NCBI GenBank assembly: GCA_030268105.1
Contig: BSDZ01000047.1
Location: 1 to 64,000, forward strand
Source of the DNA: Volvox africanus
Lineage: Eukaryota; Chlorophyta; Chlorophyceae; Chlamydomonadales; Volvocaceae
DNA length: 64,000 nt
Direction of reading: 5' to 3'
Shown here one piece after another: positions 9,636 through 23,128 of the stretch. Numbering within the stretch: position 1 is the first letter of the stretch; the number at the start of each line of letters is the position of its first letter. Below the pieces are notes generated by a model. It was not told the origin of the DNA and ran no database searches. It saw nothing but the letters and a program-made list of their open reading frames with translations. The position numbers and the translations under genes are program-made.

Positions 9636-10520
9636 TTAGTATGCTAGGCGTCCGGGTCCGCTGTGCCTTGCGAGGTACGGAAATTCCTTATCCGCAACAG
9701 TGACAATCGAATGCCAATAACAGTAATAGTAATAAAAATAAAAATAATAGTAATAAAAATAATAAGTATTATAAAAATAAATATATTTATATAAATAATA
9801 TTAATGATAACAATAAACATAATTAACATAATTAACATAATAAACGTAATAATAATAATTAACATAATTAACGTAATTAACGTAATATTTATATTTATAA
9901 TAATCATAATAATTGTAATCATAATAATTATTATTTTAATTACTATTATTATTTATTAATAATCATGAGATTCATAAGAATCATATGAATCATAATGATA
10001 GGGCTCCGGTGTGCCCTCCCCATCTCCCTCCCCCGCCCTTTGTCGGCGATGATGGTGGTGCTTTGGCGGCGTCGGTGGTGGCGTCGGTGGCGGACGGAGG
10101 GAGGGACGGAAAGAGGTTCCCATTCCCACCATCGCCACCGCTGCCACCACGGCCACATACACCACTACGGCTACCGCCGCAAACACCACCACCAAGGCGA
10201 CCGCTGTAAGTGTCCTGGGGTATGTACGGGCAGTGTTCATAATTGGATCTTAAACTGACATTCTGCGATTGGGCCTTCGTAGGCGGACACAACAGGGTCA
10301 CTACACCCATGAAATCGAAACGGGTAAGATATGATACGGGATCGAGTTTCAAAGGTGACATGTGTATGTCTTGATGCCTTGACTGACTGAGGGATTACCT
10401 TGCAGGGATGTTTCGCTCTAGAGTGGTGAATGACCCTTCCCCTTGGTTTTGGATTTACGATATTCTGCCACTGACATTTCCGATTGGGCCTTTCTAGGCA
10501 GCCACAATTCCAGGACGGGC
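9636..10520 (+). repeat. L unit 6 (885 bp)
   Basis: Private 'aacaccaccaccaagg' in the GC block (others have a ccg). Core haplotype C-T-GT-T-CT, the only CT combination seen at c5. The tail reads 'tttctaggcagcc' instead of 'tttgtaggcagcc'. Confidence 0.95.
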
Positions 10521-11270
10521 TTAGTATGCTAGGCGTCCGGGTCCGCTGTGCCTTGCGAGGTACGGAAATCCCTTATCCGCAACAGTATCCTGGGGTATGT
10601 ACGGGCAGTGTTCATAATTGGATCTTAAACTGACATTCTGCGATTGGCCCTTTGTAGGCGGACACAACAGGGTCACTACACCCATGAAATCGAAACGGGT
10701 AAGATATGATACGGGATCGAGTTTCAAAGGTGACATGTGTATGTCTTGATGCCTTGACTGACTGAGGGATTACCTTGCAGGGATGTTTCGCTCTAGAGTG
10801 GTGAATGACCCTTCCCCTTGGTTTTGGATTTAGGATATTCTGCCACTGACATTTCCGATTGGGCCTTTGTAGGCAGCCACAATTCCAGGACGGGCTTAGT
10901 ATGCTAGGCGTCCGGGTCCGCTGTGCCTTGCGAGGTACGGAAATTCCTTATCCGCAACAGTATCCTGGGGTATGTACGGGCAGTGTTCATAATTGGATCT
11001 TAAACTGACATTCTGCGATTGGGCCTTCGTAGGCGGACACAACAGGGTCACTACACCCATGAAATCGAAACGGGTAAGATATGATACGGGATCGAGATTC
11101 AAAGGTTACAAGTGTATGTCTTGATGCCTTGACTGACTGAGGGATTACCTTGCAGGGATGTTTCGCTCTAGAGTGGTGAATGACCCTTCCCCTTGGATTT
11201 GGATTTACGATATACTGCCACTGACATTTCCGATTGGGCCTTTGTAGGCAGCCACAATTCCAGGACGGGC
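10521..11270 (+). repeat. Two S units
   Basis: Starts 10521 and 10896. The first has 'gaaatccctt' and private 'gattggccctttg', haplotype T-T-GT-T-GT. The second is C-A-TA-A-CA, like the cores of L1 and L3. Confidence 0.95.
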
Positions 11271-12155
11271 TTAGTATGCTAGGCGTCCGGGTCCGCTGTG
11301 CCTTGCGAGGTACGTAAATTCCTTATCCGCAACAGTGACAATCGAATGCCAATAACAGTAATAGTAATAAAAATAAAAATAATAGTAATAAAAATAATAA
11401 GTATTATAAAAATAAATATATTTATATAAATAATATTAATGATAACAATAAACATAATTAACATAATTAACATAATAAACGTAATAATAATAATTAACAT
11501 AATTAACGTAATTAACGTAATATTAATATTTATAATAATCATAATAATTGTAATCATAATAATTATTATTTTAATTACTATTATTATTTATTAATAATCA
11601 TGAGATTCATAAGAATCATATGAATCATAATGATAGGGCTCCGGTGTGCCCTCCCCATCTCCCTCCCCCGCCCTTTGTCGGCGATGATGGTGGTGCTTTG
11701 GCGGCGTCGGTGGTGGCGTCGGTGGCGGACGGAGGGAGGGACGGAAAGAGGTTCCCATTCCCACCATCGCCACCGCTGCCACCACGGCCACATACACCAC
11801 TACGGCTACCGCCGCAAACACCGCCACCAAGGCGACCGCTGTAAGTGTCCTGGGGTATGTACGGGCAGTGTTCATAATTGGATCTTAAACTGACATTCTG
11901 CGATTGGGCCTTCGTAGGCGGACACAACAGGGTCACTACACCCATGAAATCGAAACGGGTAAGATATGATACGGGATCGAGTTTCAAAGGTTACAAGTGT
12001 ATGTCTTGATGCCTTGACTGACTGAGGGATTACCTTGCAGGGATGTTTCGCTCTAGAGTGGTGAATGACCCTTCCCCTTGGTTTTGGATTTAGGATATTC
12101 TGCCACTGACATTTCCGATTGGGCCTTTGTAGGCAGCCACAATTCCAGGACGGGC
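11271..12155 (+). repeat. L unit 7 (885 bp)
   Basis: Private 'gtacgtaaattcc' (others gtacggaaattcc). 'aatattaatatt' in the AT block. Core haplotype C-T-TA-T-GT. Confidence 0.95.
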
Positions 12156-13058
12156 TTAGTATGCTAGGCGTCCGGGTCCGCTGTGCCTTGCGAGGTACGG
12201 AAATTCCTTCTCCGCAACAGTGACAATCGAATGCCAATAACAGTAATAGTAATAAAAATAAAAATAATAGTAATAAAAATAATAATTATTATAAAAATAA
12301 ATATATTTATATAAATAATATTAATGATAACAATAAACAAAATAAACATAATTAACATAATTAACATAATAAACGTAATTATAATAATTAACATAATTAA
12401 CGTAATTAACATAATTAACGTAATATTTATATTTATAATAATCATTATAATTGTAATCATAATAATTATTATTTTAATTACTATTATTATTTATTAATAA
12501 TCATGAGATTCATAAGAATCATATGAATCATAATGATAGGGCTCCGGTGTGCCCTCCCCATCTCCCTCCCCCGCCCTTTGTCGGCGATGATGGTGGTGCT
12601 TTGGCGGCGTCGGTGGTGGCGTCGGTGGCGGACGGAGGGAGGGACGGAAAGAGGTTCCCATTCCCACCATCGCCACCGCTGCCACCACGGCCACATACAC
12701 CACTACGGCTACCGCCGCAAACACCGCCACCAAGGCGACCGCTGTAAGTGTCCTGGGGTATGTACGGGCAGTGTTCATAATTGGATCTTAAACTGACATT
12801 CTGCGATTGGGCCTTCGTAGGCGGACACAACAGGGTCACTACACCCATGAAATCGAAACGGGTAAGATATGATACGGGATCGAGTTTCAAAGGTGACATG
12901 TGTATGTCTTGATGCCTTGACTGACTGAGGGATTACCTTGCAGGGATGTTTCGCTCTAGAGTGGTGAATGACCCTTCCCCTTGGTTTTGGATTTACGATA
13001 TACTGCCACTGACATTTCCGATTGGGCCTTTGTAGGCAGCCACAATTCCAGGACGGGC
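12156..13058 (+). repeat. L unit 8, longest copy (903 bp)
   Basis: Eighteen bp longer than the standard long unit, because the 9-bp AT repeat has two more members (within about 12346-12425). Also 'aataaacaaaataaac', 'aatcattataatt' and 'ccttctccgc'. Core haplotype C-T-GT-T-CA. Confidence 0.95.
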
Positions 13059-15308
13059 TTAGTATGCTAGGCGTCCGGGTCCGCTGTGCCTTGCGAGGTA
13101 CGGAAATTCCTTATCCGCAACAGTATCCTGGGGTATGTACGGGCAGTGTTCATAATTGGATCTTAAACTGACATTCTGCGATTGGGCCTTCGTAGGCGGA
13201 CACAACAGGGTCACTACACCCATGAAATCGAAACGGGTAAGATATGATACGGGATCGAGTTTCAAAGGTTACATGTGTATGTCTTGATGCCTTGACTGAC
13301 TGAGGGATTACCTTGCAGGGATGTTTCGCTCTAGAGTGGTGAATGACCCTTCCCCTTGGTTTTGGATTTAGGATATTCTGCCACTGACATTTCCGATTGG
13401 GCCTTTGTAGGCAGCCACAATTCCAGGACGGGCTTAGTATGCTAGGCGTCCGGGTCCGCTGTGCCTTGCGAGGTACGGAAATTCCCTATCCGCAACAGTA
13501 TCCTGGGGTATGTACGGGCAGTGTTCATAATTGGATCTTAAACTGACATTCTGCGATTGGGCCTTCGTAGGCGGACACAACAGGGTCACTACACCCATGA
13601 AATCGAAACGGGTAAGATATGATACGGGATCGAGTTTCAAAGGTTACATGTGTATGTCTTGATGCCTTGACTGACTGAGGGATTACCTTGCAGGGATGTT
13701 TCGCTCTAGAGTGGTGAATGACCCTTCCCCTTGGTTTTGGATTTAGGATATTCTGCCACTGACATTTCCGATTGGGCCTTTGTAGGCAGCCACAATTCCA
13801 GGACGGGCTTAGTATGCTAGGCGTCCGGGTCCGCTGTGCCTTGCGAGGTACGGAAATTCCCTATCCGCAACAGTATCCTGGGGTATGTACGGGCAGTGTT
13901 CATAATTGGATCTTAAACTGACATTCTGCGATTGGGCCTTCGTAGGCGGACACAACAGGGTCACTACACCCATGAAATCGAAACGGGTAAGATATGATAC
14001 GGGATCGAGTTTCAAAGGTTACAAGTGTATGTCTTGATGCCTTGACTGACTGAGGGATTACCTTGCAGGGATGTTTCGCTCTAGAGTGGTGAATGACCCT
14101 TCCCCTTGGTTTTGGATTTAGGATATTCTGCCACTGACATTTCCGATTGGGCCTTTGTAGGCAGCCACAATTCCAGGACGGGCTTAGTATGCTAGGCGTC
14201 CGGGTCCGCTGTGCCTTGCGAGGTACGGAAATTCCTTATCCGCAACAGTATCCTGGGGTATGTACGGGCAGTGTTCATAATTGGATCTTAAACTGACATT
14301 CTGCGATTGGGCCTTCGTAGGCGGACACAACAGGGTCACTACACCCATGAAATCGAAACGGGTAAGATATGATACGGGATCGAGATTCAAAGGTTACATG
14401 TGTATGTCTTGATGCCTTGACTGACTGAGGGATTACCTTGCAGGGATGTTTCGCTCTAGAGTGGTGAATGACCCTTCCCCTTGGTTTTGGATTTAGGATA
14501 TTCTGCCACTGACATTTCCGATTGGGCCTTTGTAGGCAGCCACAATTCCAGGACAGGCTTAGTATGCTAGGCGTCCGGGTCCGCTGTGCCTTGCGAGGTA
14601 CGGAAATTCCCTATCCGCAACAGTATCCTGGGGTATGTACGGGCAGTGTTCATAATTGGATCTTAAACTGACATTCTGCGATTGGGCCTTCGTAGGCGGA
14701 CACAACAGGGTCACTACACCCATGAAATCGAAACGGGTAAGATATGATACGGGATCGAGTTTCAAAGGTTACAAGTGTATGTCTTGATGCCTTGACTGAC
14801 TGAGGGATTACCTTGCAGGGATGTTTCGCTCTAGAGTGGTGAATGACCCTTCCCCTTGGTTTTGGATTTAGGATATTCTGCCACTGACATTTCCGATTGG
14901 GCCTTTGTAGGCAGCCACAATTCCAGGACGGGCTTAGTATGCTAGGCGTCCGGGTCCGCTGTGCCTTGCGAGGTACGGAAATTCCTTATCCGCAACAGTA
15001 TCCTGGGGTATGTACGGGCAGTGTTCATAATTGGATCTTAAACTGACATTCTGCGATTGGGCCTTCGTAGGCGGACACAACAGGGTCACTACACCCATGA
15101 AATCGAAACGGGTAAGTTATGATACGGGATCGAGTTTCAAAGGTTACAAGTGTATGTCTTGATGCCTTGACTGACTGAGGGATTACCTTGCAGGGATGTT
15201 TCGCTCTAGAGTGGTGAATGACCCTTCCCCTTGGTTTTGGATTTACGATATACTGCCACTGACATTTCCGATTGGGCCTTTGTAGGCAGCCACAATTCCA
15301 GGACGGGC
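13059..15308 (+). repeat. Run of six S units
   Basis: Starts 13059, 13434, 13809, 14184, 14559, 14934. Haplotypes C-T-TT-T-GT (twice), C-T-TA-T-GT, C-A-TT-T-GT, C-T-TA-T-GT, C-T-TA-T-CA. 13434, 13809 and 14559 have 'gaaattcccta'. The tail of 14184 has 'ggacaggc'. 14934 has private 'gggtaagttatg'. Confidence 0.95.
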
Positions 15309-16193
15309 TTAGTATGCTAGGCGTCCGGGTCCGCTGTGCCTTGCGAGGTACGGAAATTCCTTATCCGCAACAGTGACAATCGAATGCCAATAACAGTAAT
15401 AGTAATAAAAATAAAAATAATAGTAATAAAAATAATAAGTATTATAATAATAAATATATTTATATAAATAATATTAATGATAACAATAATAATAATAAAC
15501 ATAATTAACATAATAAACGTAATAATAATAATTAACATAATTAACGTAATTAACGTAATATTTATATTTATAATAATCATAATAATTGTAATCATAATAA
15601 TTATTATTTTAATTACTATTATTATTTATTAATAATCATGAGATTCATAAGAATCATATGAATCATAATGATAGGGCTCCGGTGTGCCCTCCCCATCTCC
15701 CTCCCCCGCCCTTTGTCGGCGATGATGGTGGTGCTTTGGCGGCGTCGGTGGTGGCGTCGGTGGCGGACGGAGGGAGGGACGGAAAGAGGTTCCCATTCCC
15801 ACCATCGCCACCGCTGCCACCACGGCCACATACACCACTACGGCTACCGCCGCAAACACCGCCACCAAGGCGACCGCTGTAAGTGTCCTGGGGTATGTAC
15901 GGGCAGTGTTCATAATTGGATCTTAAACTGACATTCTGCGATTGGGCCTTCGTAGGCGGACACAACAGGGTCACTACACCCATGAAATCGAAACGGGTAA
16001 GATATGATACGGGATCGAGTTTCAAAGGTGACATGTGTATGTCTTGATGCCTTGACTGACTGAGGGATTACCTTGCAGGGATGTTTCGCTCTAGAGTGGT
16101 GAATGACCCTTCCCCTTGGTTTTGGATTTACGATATACTGCCACTGACATTTCCGATTGGGCCTTTGTAGGCAGCCACAATTCCAGGACGGGC
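15309..16193 (+). repeat. L unit 9 (885 bp)
   Basis: AT block has 'attataataataaat' and 'caataataataataaac'. Core haplotype C-T-GT-T-CA. Confidence 0.95.
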
Positions 16194-17078
16194 TTAGTAT
16201 GCTAGGCGTCCGGGTCCGCTGTGCCTTGCGAGGTACGGAAATTCCTTATCCGCAACAGTGACAATCGAATGCCAATAACAGTAATAGTAATAAAAATAAA
16301 AATAATAGTAATAAAAATAATAAGTATTATAATAATAAATATATTTATATAAATAATATTAATGATAACAATAATAATAATAAACATAATTAACATAATA
16401 AACGTAATAATAATAATTAACATAATTAACGTAATTAACGTAATATTTATATTTATAATAATCATAATAATTGTAATCATAATAATTATTATTTTAATTA
16501 CTATTATTATTTATTAATAATCATGAGATTCATAAGAATCATATGAATCATAATGATAGGGCTCCGGTGTGCCCTCCCCATCTCCCTCCCCCGCCCTTTG
16601 TCGGCGATGATGGTGGTGCTTTGGCGGCGTCGGTGGTGGCGTCGGTGGCGGACGGAGGGAGGGACGGAAAGAGGTTCCCATTCCCACCATCGCCACCGCT
16701 GCCACCACGGCCACATACACCACTACGGCTACCGCCGCAAACACCGCCACCAAGGCGACCGCTGTAAGTGTCCTGGGGTATGTACGGGCAGTGTTCATAA
16801 TTGGATCTTAAACTGACATTCTGCGATTGGGCCTTCGTAGGCGGACACAACAGGGTCACTACACCCATGAAATCGAAACGGGTAAGATATGATACGGGAT
16901 CGAGTTTCAAAGGTGACATGTGTATGTCTTGATGCCTTGACTGACTGAGGGATTACCTTGCAGGGATGTTTCGCTCTAGAGTGGTGAATGACCCTTCCCC
17001 TTGGTTTTGGATTTAGGATATTCTGCCACTGACATTTCCGATTGGGCCTTTGTAGGCAGCCACAATTCCAGGACGGGC
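16194..17078 (+). repeat. L unit 10 (885 bp), tandem copy of L9
   Basis: The module matches L9 in all variants I compared, including 'attataataataaat'. The core differs only at c5 (C-T-GT-T-GT). This is an 885-bp single-unit duplication. Confidence 0.95.
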
Positions 17079-18953
17079 TTAGTATGCTAGGCGTCCGGGT
17101 CCGCTGTGCCTTGCGAGGTACGGAAATCCCTTATCCGCAACAGTATCCTGGGGTATGTACGGGCAGTGTTCATAATTGGATCTTAAACTGACATTCTGCG
17201 ATTGGGCCTTCGTAGGCGGACACAACAGGGTCACTACACCCATGAAATCGAAACGGGTAAGATATGATACGGGATCGAGATTCAAAGGTGACATGTGTAT
17301 GTCTTGATGCCTTGACTGACTGAGGGATTACCTTGCAGGGATGTTTCGCTCTAGAGTGGTGAATGACCCTTCCCCTTGGTTTTGGATTTAGGATATTCTG
17401 CCACTGACATTTCCGATTGGGCCTTTCTAGGCAGCCACAATTCCAGGACGGGCTTAGTATGCTAGGCGTCCGGGTCCGCTGTGCCTTGCGAGGTACGGAA
17501 ATCCCTTATCCGCAACAGTATCCTGGGGTATGTACGGGCAGTGTTCATAATTGGATCTTAAACTGACATTCTGCGATTGGGCCTTCGTAGGCGGACACAA
17601 CAGGGTCACTACACCCATGAAATCGAAACGGGTAAGATATGATACGGGATCGAGTTTCAAAGGTTACATGTGTATGTCTTGATGCCTTGACTGACTGAGG
17701 GATTACCTTGCAGGGATGTTTCGCTCTAGAGTGGTGAATGACCCTTCCCCTTGGTTTTGGATTTAGGATATTCTGCCACTGACATTTCCGATTGGGCCTT
17801 TCTAGGCAGCCACAATTCCAGGACGGGCTTAGTATGCTAGGCGTCCGGGTCCGCTGTGCCTTGCGAGGTACGGAAATCCCTTATCCGCAACAGTATCCTG
17901 GGGTATGTACGGGCAGTGTTCATAATTGGATCTTAAACTGACATTCTGCGATTGGGCCTTCGTAGGCGGACACAACAGGGTCACTACACCCATGAAATCG
18001 AAACGGGTAAGATATGATACGGGATCGAGATTCAAAGGTGACATGTGTATGTCTTGATGCCTTGACTGACTGAGGGATTACCTTGCAGGGATGTTTCGCT
18101 CTAGAGTGGTGAATGACCCTTCCCCTTGGTTTTGGATTTAGGATATTCTGCCACTGACATTTCCGATTGGGCCTTTGTAGGCAGCCACAATTCCAGGACA
18201 GGCTTAGTATGCTAGGCGTCCGGGTCCGCTGTGCCTTGCGAGGTACGGAAATTCCCTATCCGCAACAGTATCCTGGGGTATGTACGGGCAGTGTTCATAA
18301 TTGGATCTTAAACTGACATTCTGCGATTGGGCCTTCGTAGGCGGACACAACAGGGTCACTACACCCATGAAATCGAAACGGGTAAGATATGATACGGGAT
18401 CGAGTTTCAAAGGTTACAAGTGTATGTCTTGATGCCTTGACTGACTGAGGGATTACCTTGCAGGGATGTTTCGCTCTAGAGTGGTGAATGACCCTTCCCC
18501 TTGGTTTTGGATTTAGGATATTCTGTCACTGACATTTCCGATTGGGCCTTTGTAGGCAGCCACAATTCCAGGACGGGCTTAGTATGCTAGGCGTCCGGGT
18601 CCGCTGTGCCTTGCGAGGTACGGAAATTCCTTATCCGCAACAGTATCCTGGGGTATGTACGGGCAGTGTTCATAATTGGATCTTAAACTAACATTCTGCG
18701 ATTGGGCCTTCGTAGGCGGACACAACAGGGTCACTACACCCATGAAATCGAAACGGGTAAGATATGATACGGGATCGAGTTTCAAAGGTTACAAGTGTAT
18801 GTCTTGATGCCTTGACTGACTGAGGGATTACCTTGCAGGGATGTTTCGCTCTAGAGTGGTGAATGACCCTTCCCCTTGGTTTTGGATTTACGATATACTG
18901 CCACTGACATTTCCGATTGGGCCTTTGTAGGCAGCCACAATTCCAGGACGGGC
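17079..18953 (+). repeat. Run of five S units
   Basis: Starts 17079, 17454, 17829, 18204, 18579. The first three have 'gaaatccctt'; 17079 and 17454 end with 'tttctaggcagcc'. Haplotypes C-A-GT-T-GT, C-T-TT-T-GT, C-A-GT-T-GT, C-T-TA-T-GT (with 'ctgtcact'), C-T-TA-T-CA (with 'aaactaacatt'). Confidence 0.95.
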
Positions 18954-19838
18954 TTAGTATGCTAGGCGTCCGGGTCCGCTGTGCCTTGCGAGGTACGGAA
19001 ATTCCTTATCCGCAACAGTGACAATCGAATGCCAATAACAGTAATAGTAATAAAAATAAAAATAATAGTAATAAAAATAATAATTATTATAAAAATAAAT
19101 ATATTTATATAAATAATATTAATGATAACAATAATAATAATAAACATAATTAACATAATAAACGTAATAATAATAATTAACATAATTAACGTAATTAACG
19201 TAATATTTATATTTATAATAATCATAATAATTGTAATCATAATAATTATTATTTTAATTACTATTATTATTTATTAATAATCATGAGATTCATAAGAATC
19301 ATATGAATCATAATGATAGGGCTCCGGTGTGCCCTCCCCATCTCCCTCCCCCGCCCTTTGTCGGCGATGATGGTGGTGCTTTGGCGGCGTCGGTGGTGGC
19401 GTCGGTGGCGGACGGAGGGAGGGACGGAAAGAGGTTCCCATTCCCACCATCGCCACCGCTGCCACCACGGCCACATACACCACTACGGCTACCGCCGCAA
19501 ACACCGCCACCAAGGCGACCGCTGTAAGTGTCCTGGGGTATGTACGGGCAGTGTTCATAATTGGATCTTAAACTGACATTCTGCGATTGGGCCTTCGTAG
19601 GCGGACACAACAGGGTCACTACACCCATGAAATCGAAACGGGTAAGATATGATACGGGATCGAGTTTCAAAGGTGACATGTGTATGTCTTGATGCCTTGA
19701 CTGACTGAGGGATTACCTTGCAGGGATGTTTCGCTCTAGAGTGGTGAATGACCCTTCCCCTTGGTTTTGGATTTAGGATATTCTGCCACTGACATTTCCG
19801 ATTGGGCCTTTCTAGGCAGCCACAATTCCAGGACGGGC
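18954..19838 (+). repeat. L unit 11 (885 bp)
   Basis: AT block with 'aattattataaaaat' and 'caataataataataaac'. Core haplotype C-T-GT-T-GT with a 'tttctaggcagcc' tail. Confidence 0.95.
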
Positions 19839-20588
19839 TTAGTATGCTAGGCGTCCGGGTCCGCTGTGCCTTGCGAGGTACGGAAATCCCTTATCCGCAA
19901 CAGTATCCTGGGGTATGTACGGGCAGTGTTCATAATTGGATCTTAAACTGACATTCTGCGATTGGGCCTTCGTAGGCGGACACAACAGGGTCACTACACC
20001 CATGAAATCGAAACGGGTAAGATATGATACGGGATCGAGATTCAAAGGTGACATGTGTATGTCTTGATGCCTTGACTGACTGAGGGATTACCTTGCAGGG
20101 ATGTTTCGCTCTAGAGTGGTGAATGACCCTTCCCCTTGGTTTTGGATTTAGGATATTCTGCCACTGACATTTCCGATTGGGCCTTTGTAGGCAGCCACAA
20201 TTCCAGGACGGGCTTAGTATGCTAGGCGTCCGGGTCCGCTGTGCCTTGCGAGGTACGGAAATTCCTTATCCGCAACAGTATCCTGGGGTATGTACGGGCA
20301 GTGTTCATAATTGGATCTTAAACTGACATTCTGCGATTGGGCCTTCGTAGGCGGACACAACAGGGTCACTACACCCATGAAATCGAAACGGGTAAGATAT
20401 GATACGGGATCGAGTTTCAAAGGTTACAAGTGTATGTCTTGATGCCTTGACTGACTGAGGGATTACCTTGCAGGGATGTTTCGCTCTAGAGTGGTGAATG
20501 ACCCTTCCCCTTGGTTTTGGATTTACGATATACTGACACTGACATTTCCGATTGGGCCTTTGTAGGCAGCCACAATTCCAGGACGGGC
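19839..20588 (+). repeat. Two S units
   Basis: Starts 19839 ('gaaatccctt', C-A-GT-T-GT) and 20214 (C-T-TA-T-CA*). Confidence 0.95.
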
Positions 20589-21483
20589 TTAGTATGCTAG
20601 GCGTCCGGGTCCGCTGTGCCTTGCGAGGTACGGAAATTCCTTATCCGCAACAGTGACAATCGAATGCCAATAACAGTAATAGTAATAAAAATAATAAGTA
20701 ATAAAAATAATAGTAATAAAAATAATAAGTATTATAATAATAAATATATTTATATAAATAATATTAATGATAACAATAAACATAATAAACATAATTAACA
20801 TAATAAACGTAATAATAATAATTAACATAATTAACGTAATTAACGTAATATTTATATTTATAATAATCATAATAATTGTAATCATAATAATTATTATTTT
20901 AATTACTATTATTATTTATTAATAATCATGAGATTCATAAGAATCATATGAATCATAATAATAGTGCTCCGGTGTGCCCTCCCCATCTCCCTCCCCCGCC
21001 CTTTGTCGGCGATGATGGTGGTGCTTTGGCGGCGTCGGTGGTGGCGTCGGTGGCGGACGGAGGGAGGGACGGAAAGAGGTTCCCATTCCCACCATCGCCA
21101 CCGCTGCCACCACGGCCACATACACCACTACGGCTACCGCCGCAAACACCGCCACCAAGGCGACCGCTGTAAGTGTCCTGGGGTATGTACGGGCAGTGTT
21201 CATAATTGGATCTTAAACTGACATTCTGCGATTGGGCCTTCGTAGGCGGACACAACAGGGTCACTACACCCATGAAATCGAAACGGGTAAGATATGATAC
21301 GGGATCGAGTTTCAAAGGTTACATGTGTATGTCTTGATGCCTTGACTGACTGAGGGATTACCTTGCAGGGATGTTTCGCTCTAGAGTGGTGAATGACCCT
21401 TCCCCTTGGTTTTGGATTTAGGATATTCTGCCACTGACATTTCCGATTGGGCCTTTGTAGGCAGCCACAATTCCAGGACGGGC
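20589..21483 (+). repeat. L unit 12 (895 bp)
   Basis: Ten extra bp in the left AT block ('aataataagtaat' duplicated). Private 'aatagtgctcc' at the start of the GC block, shared only with L13. Core haplotype C-T-TT-T-GT. Confidence 0.95.
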
Positions 21484-22234
21484 TTAGTATGCTAGGCGTC
21501 CGGGTCCGCTGTGCCTTGCGAGGTACGGAAATTCCTTATCCGCAACAGTATCCTGGGGTATGTACGGGCAGTGTTCATAATTGGATCTTAAACTGACATT
21601 CTGCGATTGGGCCTTTGTAGGCGGACACAACAGGGTCACTACACCCATGAAATCGAAACGGGTAAGATATGATACGGGATCGAGTTTCAAAGGTTACATG
21701 TGTATGTCTTGATGCCTTGACTGACTGAGGGATTACCTTGCAGGGATGTTTCGCTCTAGAGTGGTGAATGACCCTTCCCCTTGGATTTGGATTTAGGATA
21801 TTCTGCCACTGACATTTCCGATTGGGCCTTTGTAGGCAGCCACAATTCCAGGACGGGCTTAGTATGCTAGGCGTCCGGGTCCGCTGTGCCTTGCGAGGTA
21901 CGGAAATTCCTTATCCGCAACAGTATCCTGGGGTATGTACGGGCAGTGTTCATAATTGGATCTTAAACTGACATTCTGCGATTGGGCCTTCGTAGGCGGA
22001 CACAACAGGGTCACTACACCCATGAAATCGAAACGGGTAAGATATGATACGGGATCGAGTTTCAAAGGTTACAATGTGTATGTCTTGATGCCTTGACTGA
22101 CTGAGGGATTACCTTGCAGGGATGTTTCGCTCTAGAGTGGTGAATGACCCTTCCCCTTGGTTTTGGATTTACGATATACTGACACTGACATTTCCGATTG
22201 GGCCTTTGTAGGCAGCCACAATTCCAGGACGGGC
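21484..22234 (+). repeat. Two S units, the second 376 bp
   Basis: Starts 21484 (T-T-TT-A-GT) and 21859. The latter has 'ggttacaatgtg', one base longer than any other S and looking like a merger of the acaag and acatg alleles; its c5 is CA*. Confidence 0.94.
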
Positions 22235-23128
22235 TTAGTATGCTAGGCGTCCGGGTCCGCTGTGCCTTGCGAGGTACGGAAATTCCTTATCCGCAACAGT
22301 GACAATCGAATGCCAATAACAGTAATAGTAATAAAATAATAAGTAATAAAATAATAGTAATAAAAATAATAAGTATTATAATAATAAATATATTTATATA
22401 AATAATATTAATGATAACAATAATACATAATAAACATAATTAACATAATAAACGTAATAATAATAATTAACATAATTAACGTAATTAACGTAATATTTAT
22501 ATTTATAATAATCATAATAATTGTAATCATAATAATTATTATTTTAATTACTATTATTATTTATTAATAATCATGAGATTCATAAGAATCATATGAATCA
22601 TAATAATAGTGCTCCGGTGTGCCCTCCCCATCTCCCTCCCCCGCCCTTTGTCGGCGATGATGGTGGTGCTTTGGCGGCGTCGGTGGTGGCGTCGGTGGCG
22701 GACGGAGGGAGGGACGGAAAGAGGTTCCCATTCCCACCATCGCCACCGCTGCCACCACGGCCACATACACCACTACGGCTACCGCCGCAAACACCGCCAC
22801 CAAGGCGACCGCTGTAAGTGTCCTGGGGTATGTACGGGCAGTGTTCATAATTGGATCTTAAACTGACATTCTGCGATTGGGCCTTCGTAGGCGGACACAA
22901 CAGGGTCACTACACCCATGAAATCGAAACGGGTAAGATATGATACGGGATCGAGTTTCAAAGGTTACATGTGTATGTCTTGATGCCTTGACTGACTGAGG
23001 GATTACCTTGCAGGGATGTTTCGCTCTAGAGTGGTGAATGACCCTTCCCCTTGGTTTTGGATTTAGGATATTCTGCCACTGACATTTCCGATTGGGCCTT
23101 TGTAGGCAGCCACAATTCCAGGACGGGC
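22235..23128 (+). repeat. L unit 13 (894 bp)
   Basis: Copy of L12 with two single-A deletions ('gtaataaaataat' twice) and 'caataatacataat'. Core haplotype C-T-TT-T-GT. Confidence 0.95.

Larger units (their letters stand above)
14559..18953 (+). repeat. Sequence relationship at 3645-bp spacing (14559 with 18204)
   Basis: The marker pair 'ggacaggc' followed by a 'gaaattcccta' unit occurs at the borders 14184/14559 and 17829/18204, exactly 3645 bp apart. Both are followed by an S with c5 CA and then an L. The intervening block holds two L and five S units. The correspondence then breaks (L at 16194, S at 19839). Confidence 0.65.
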
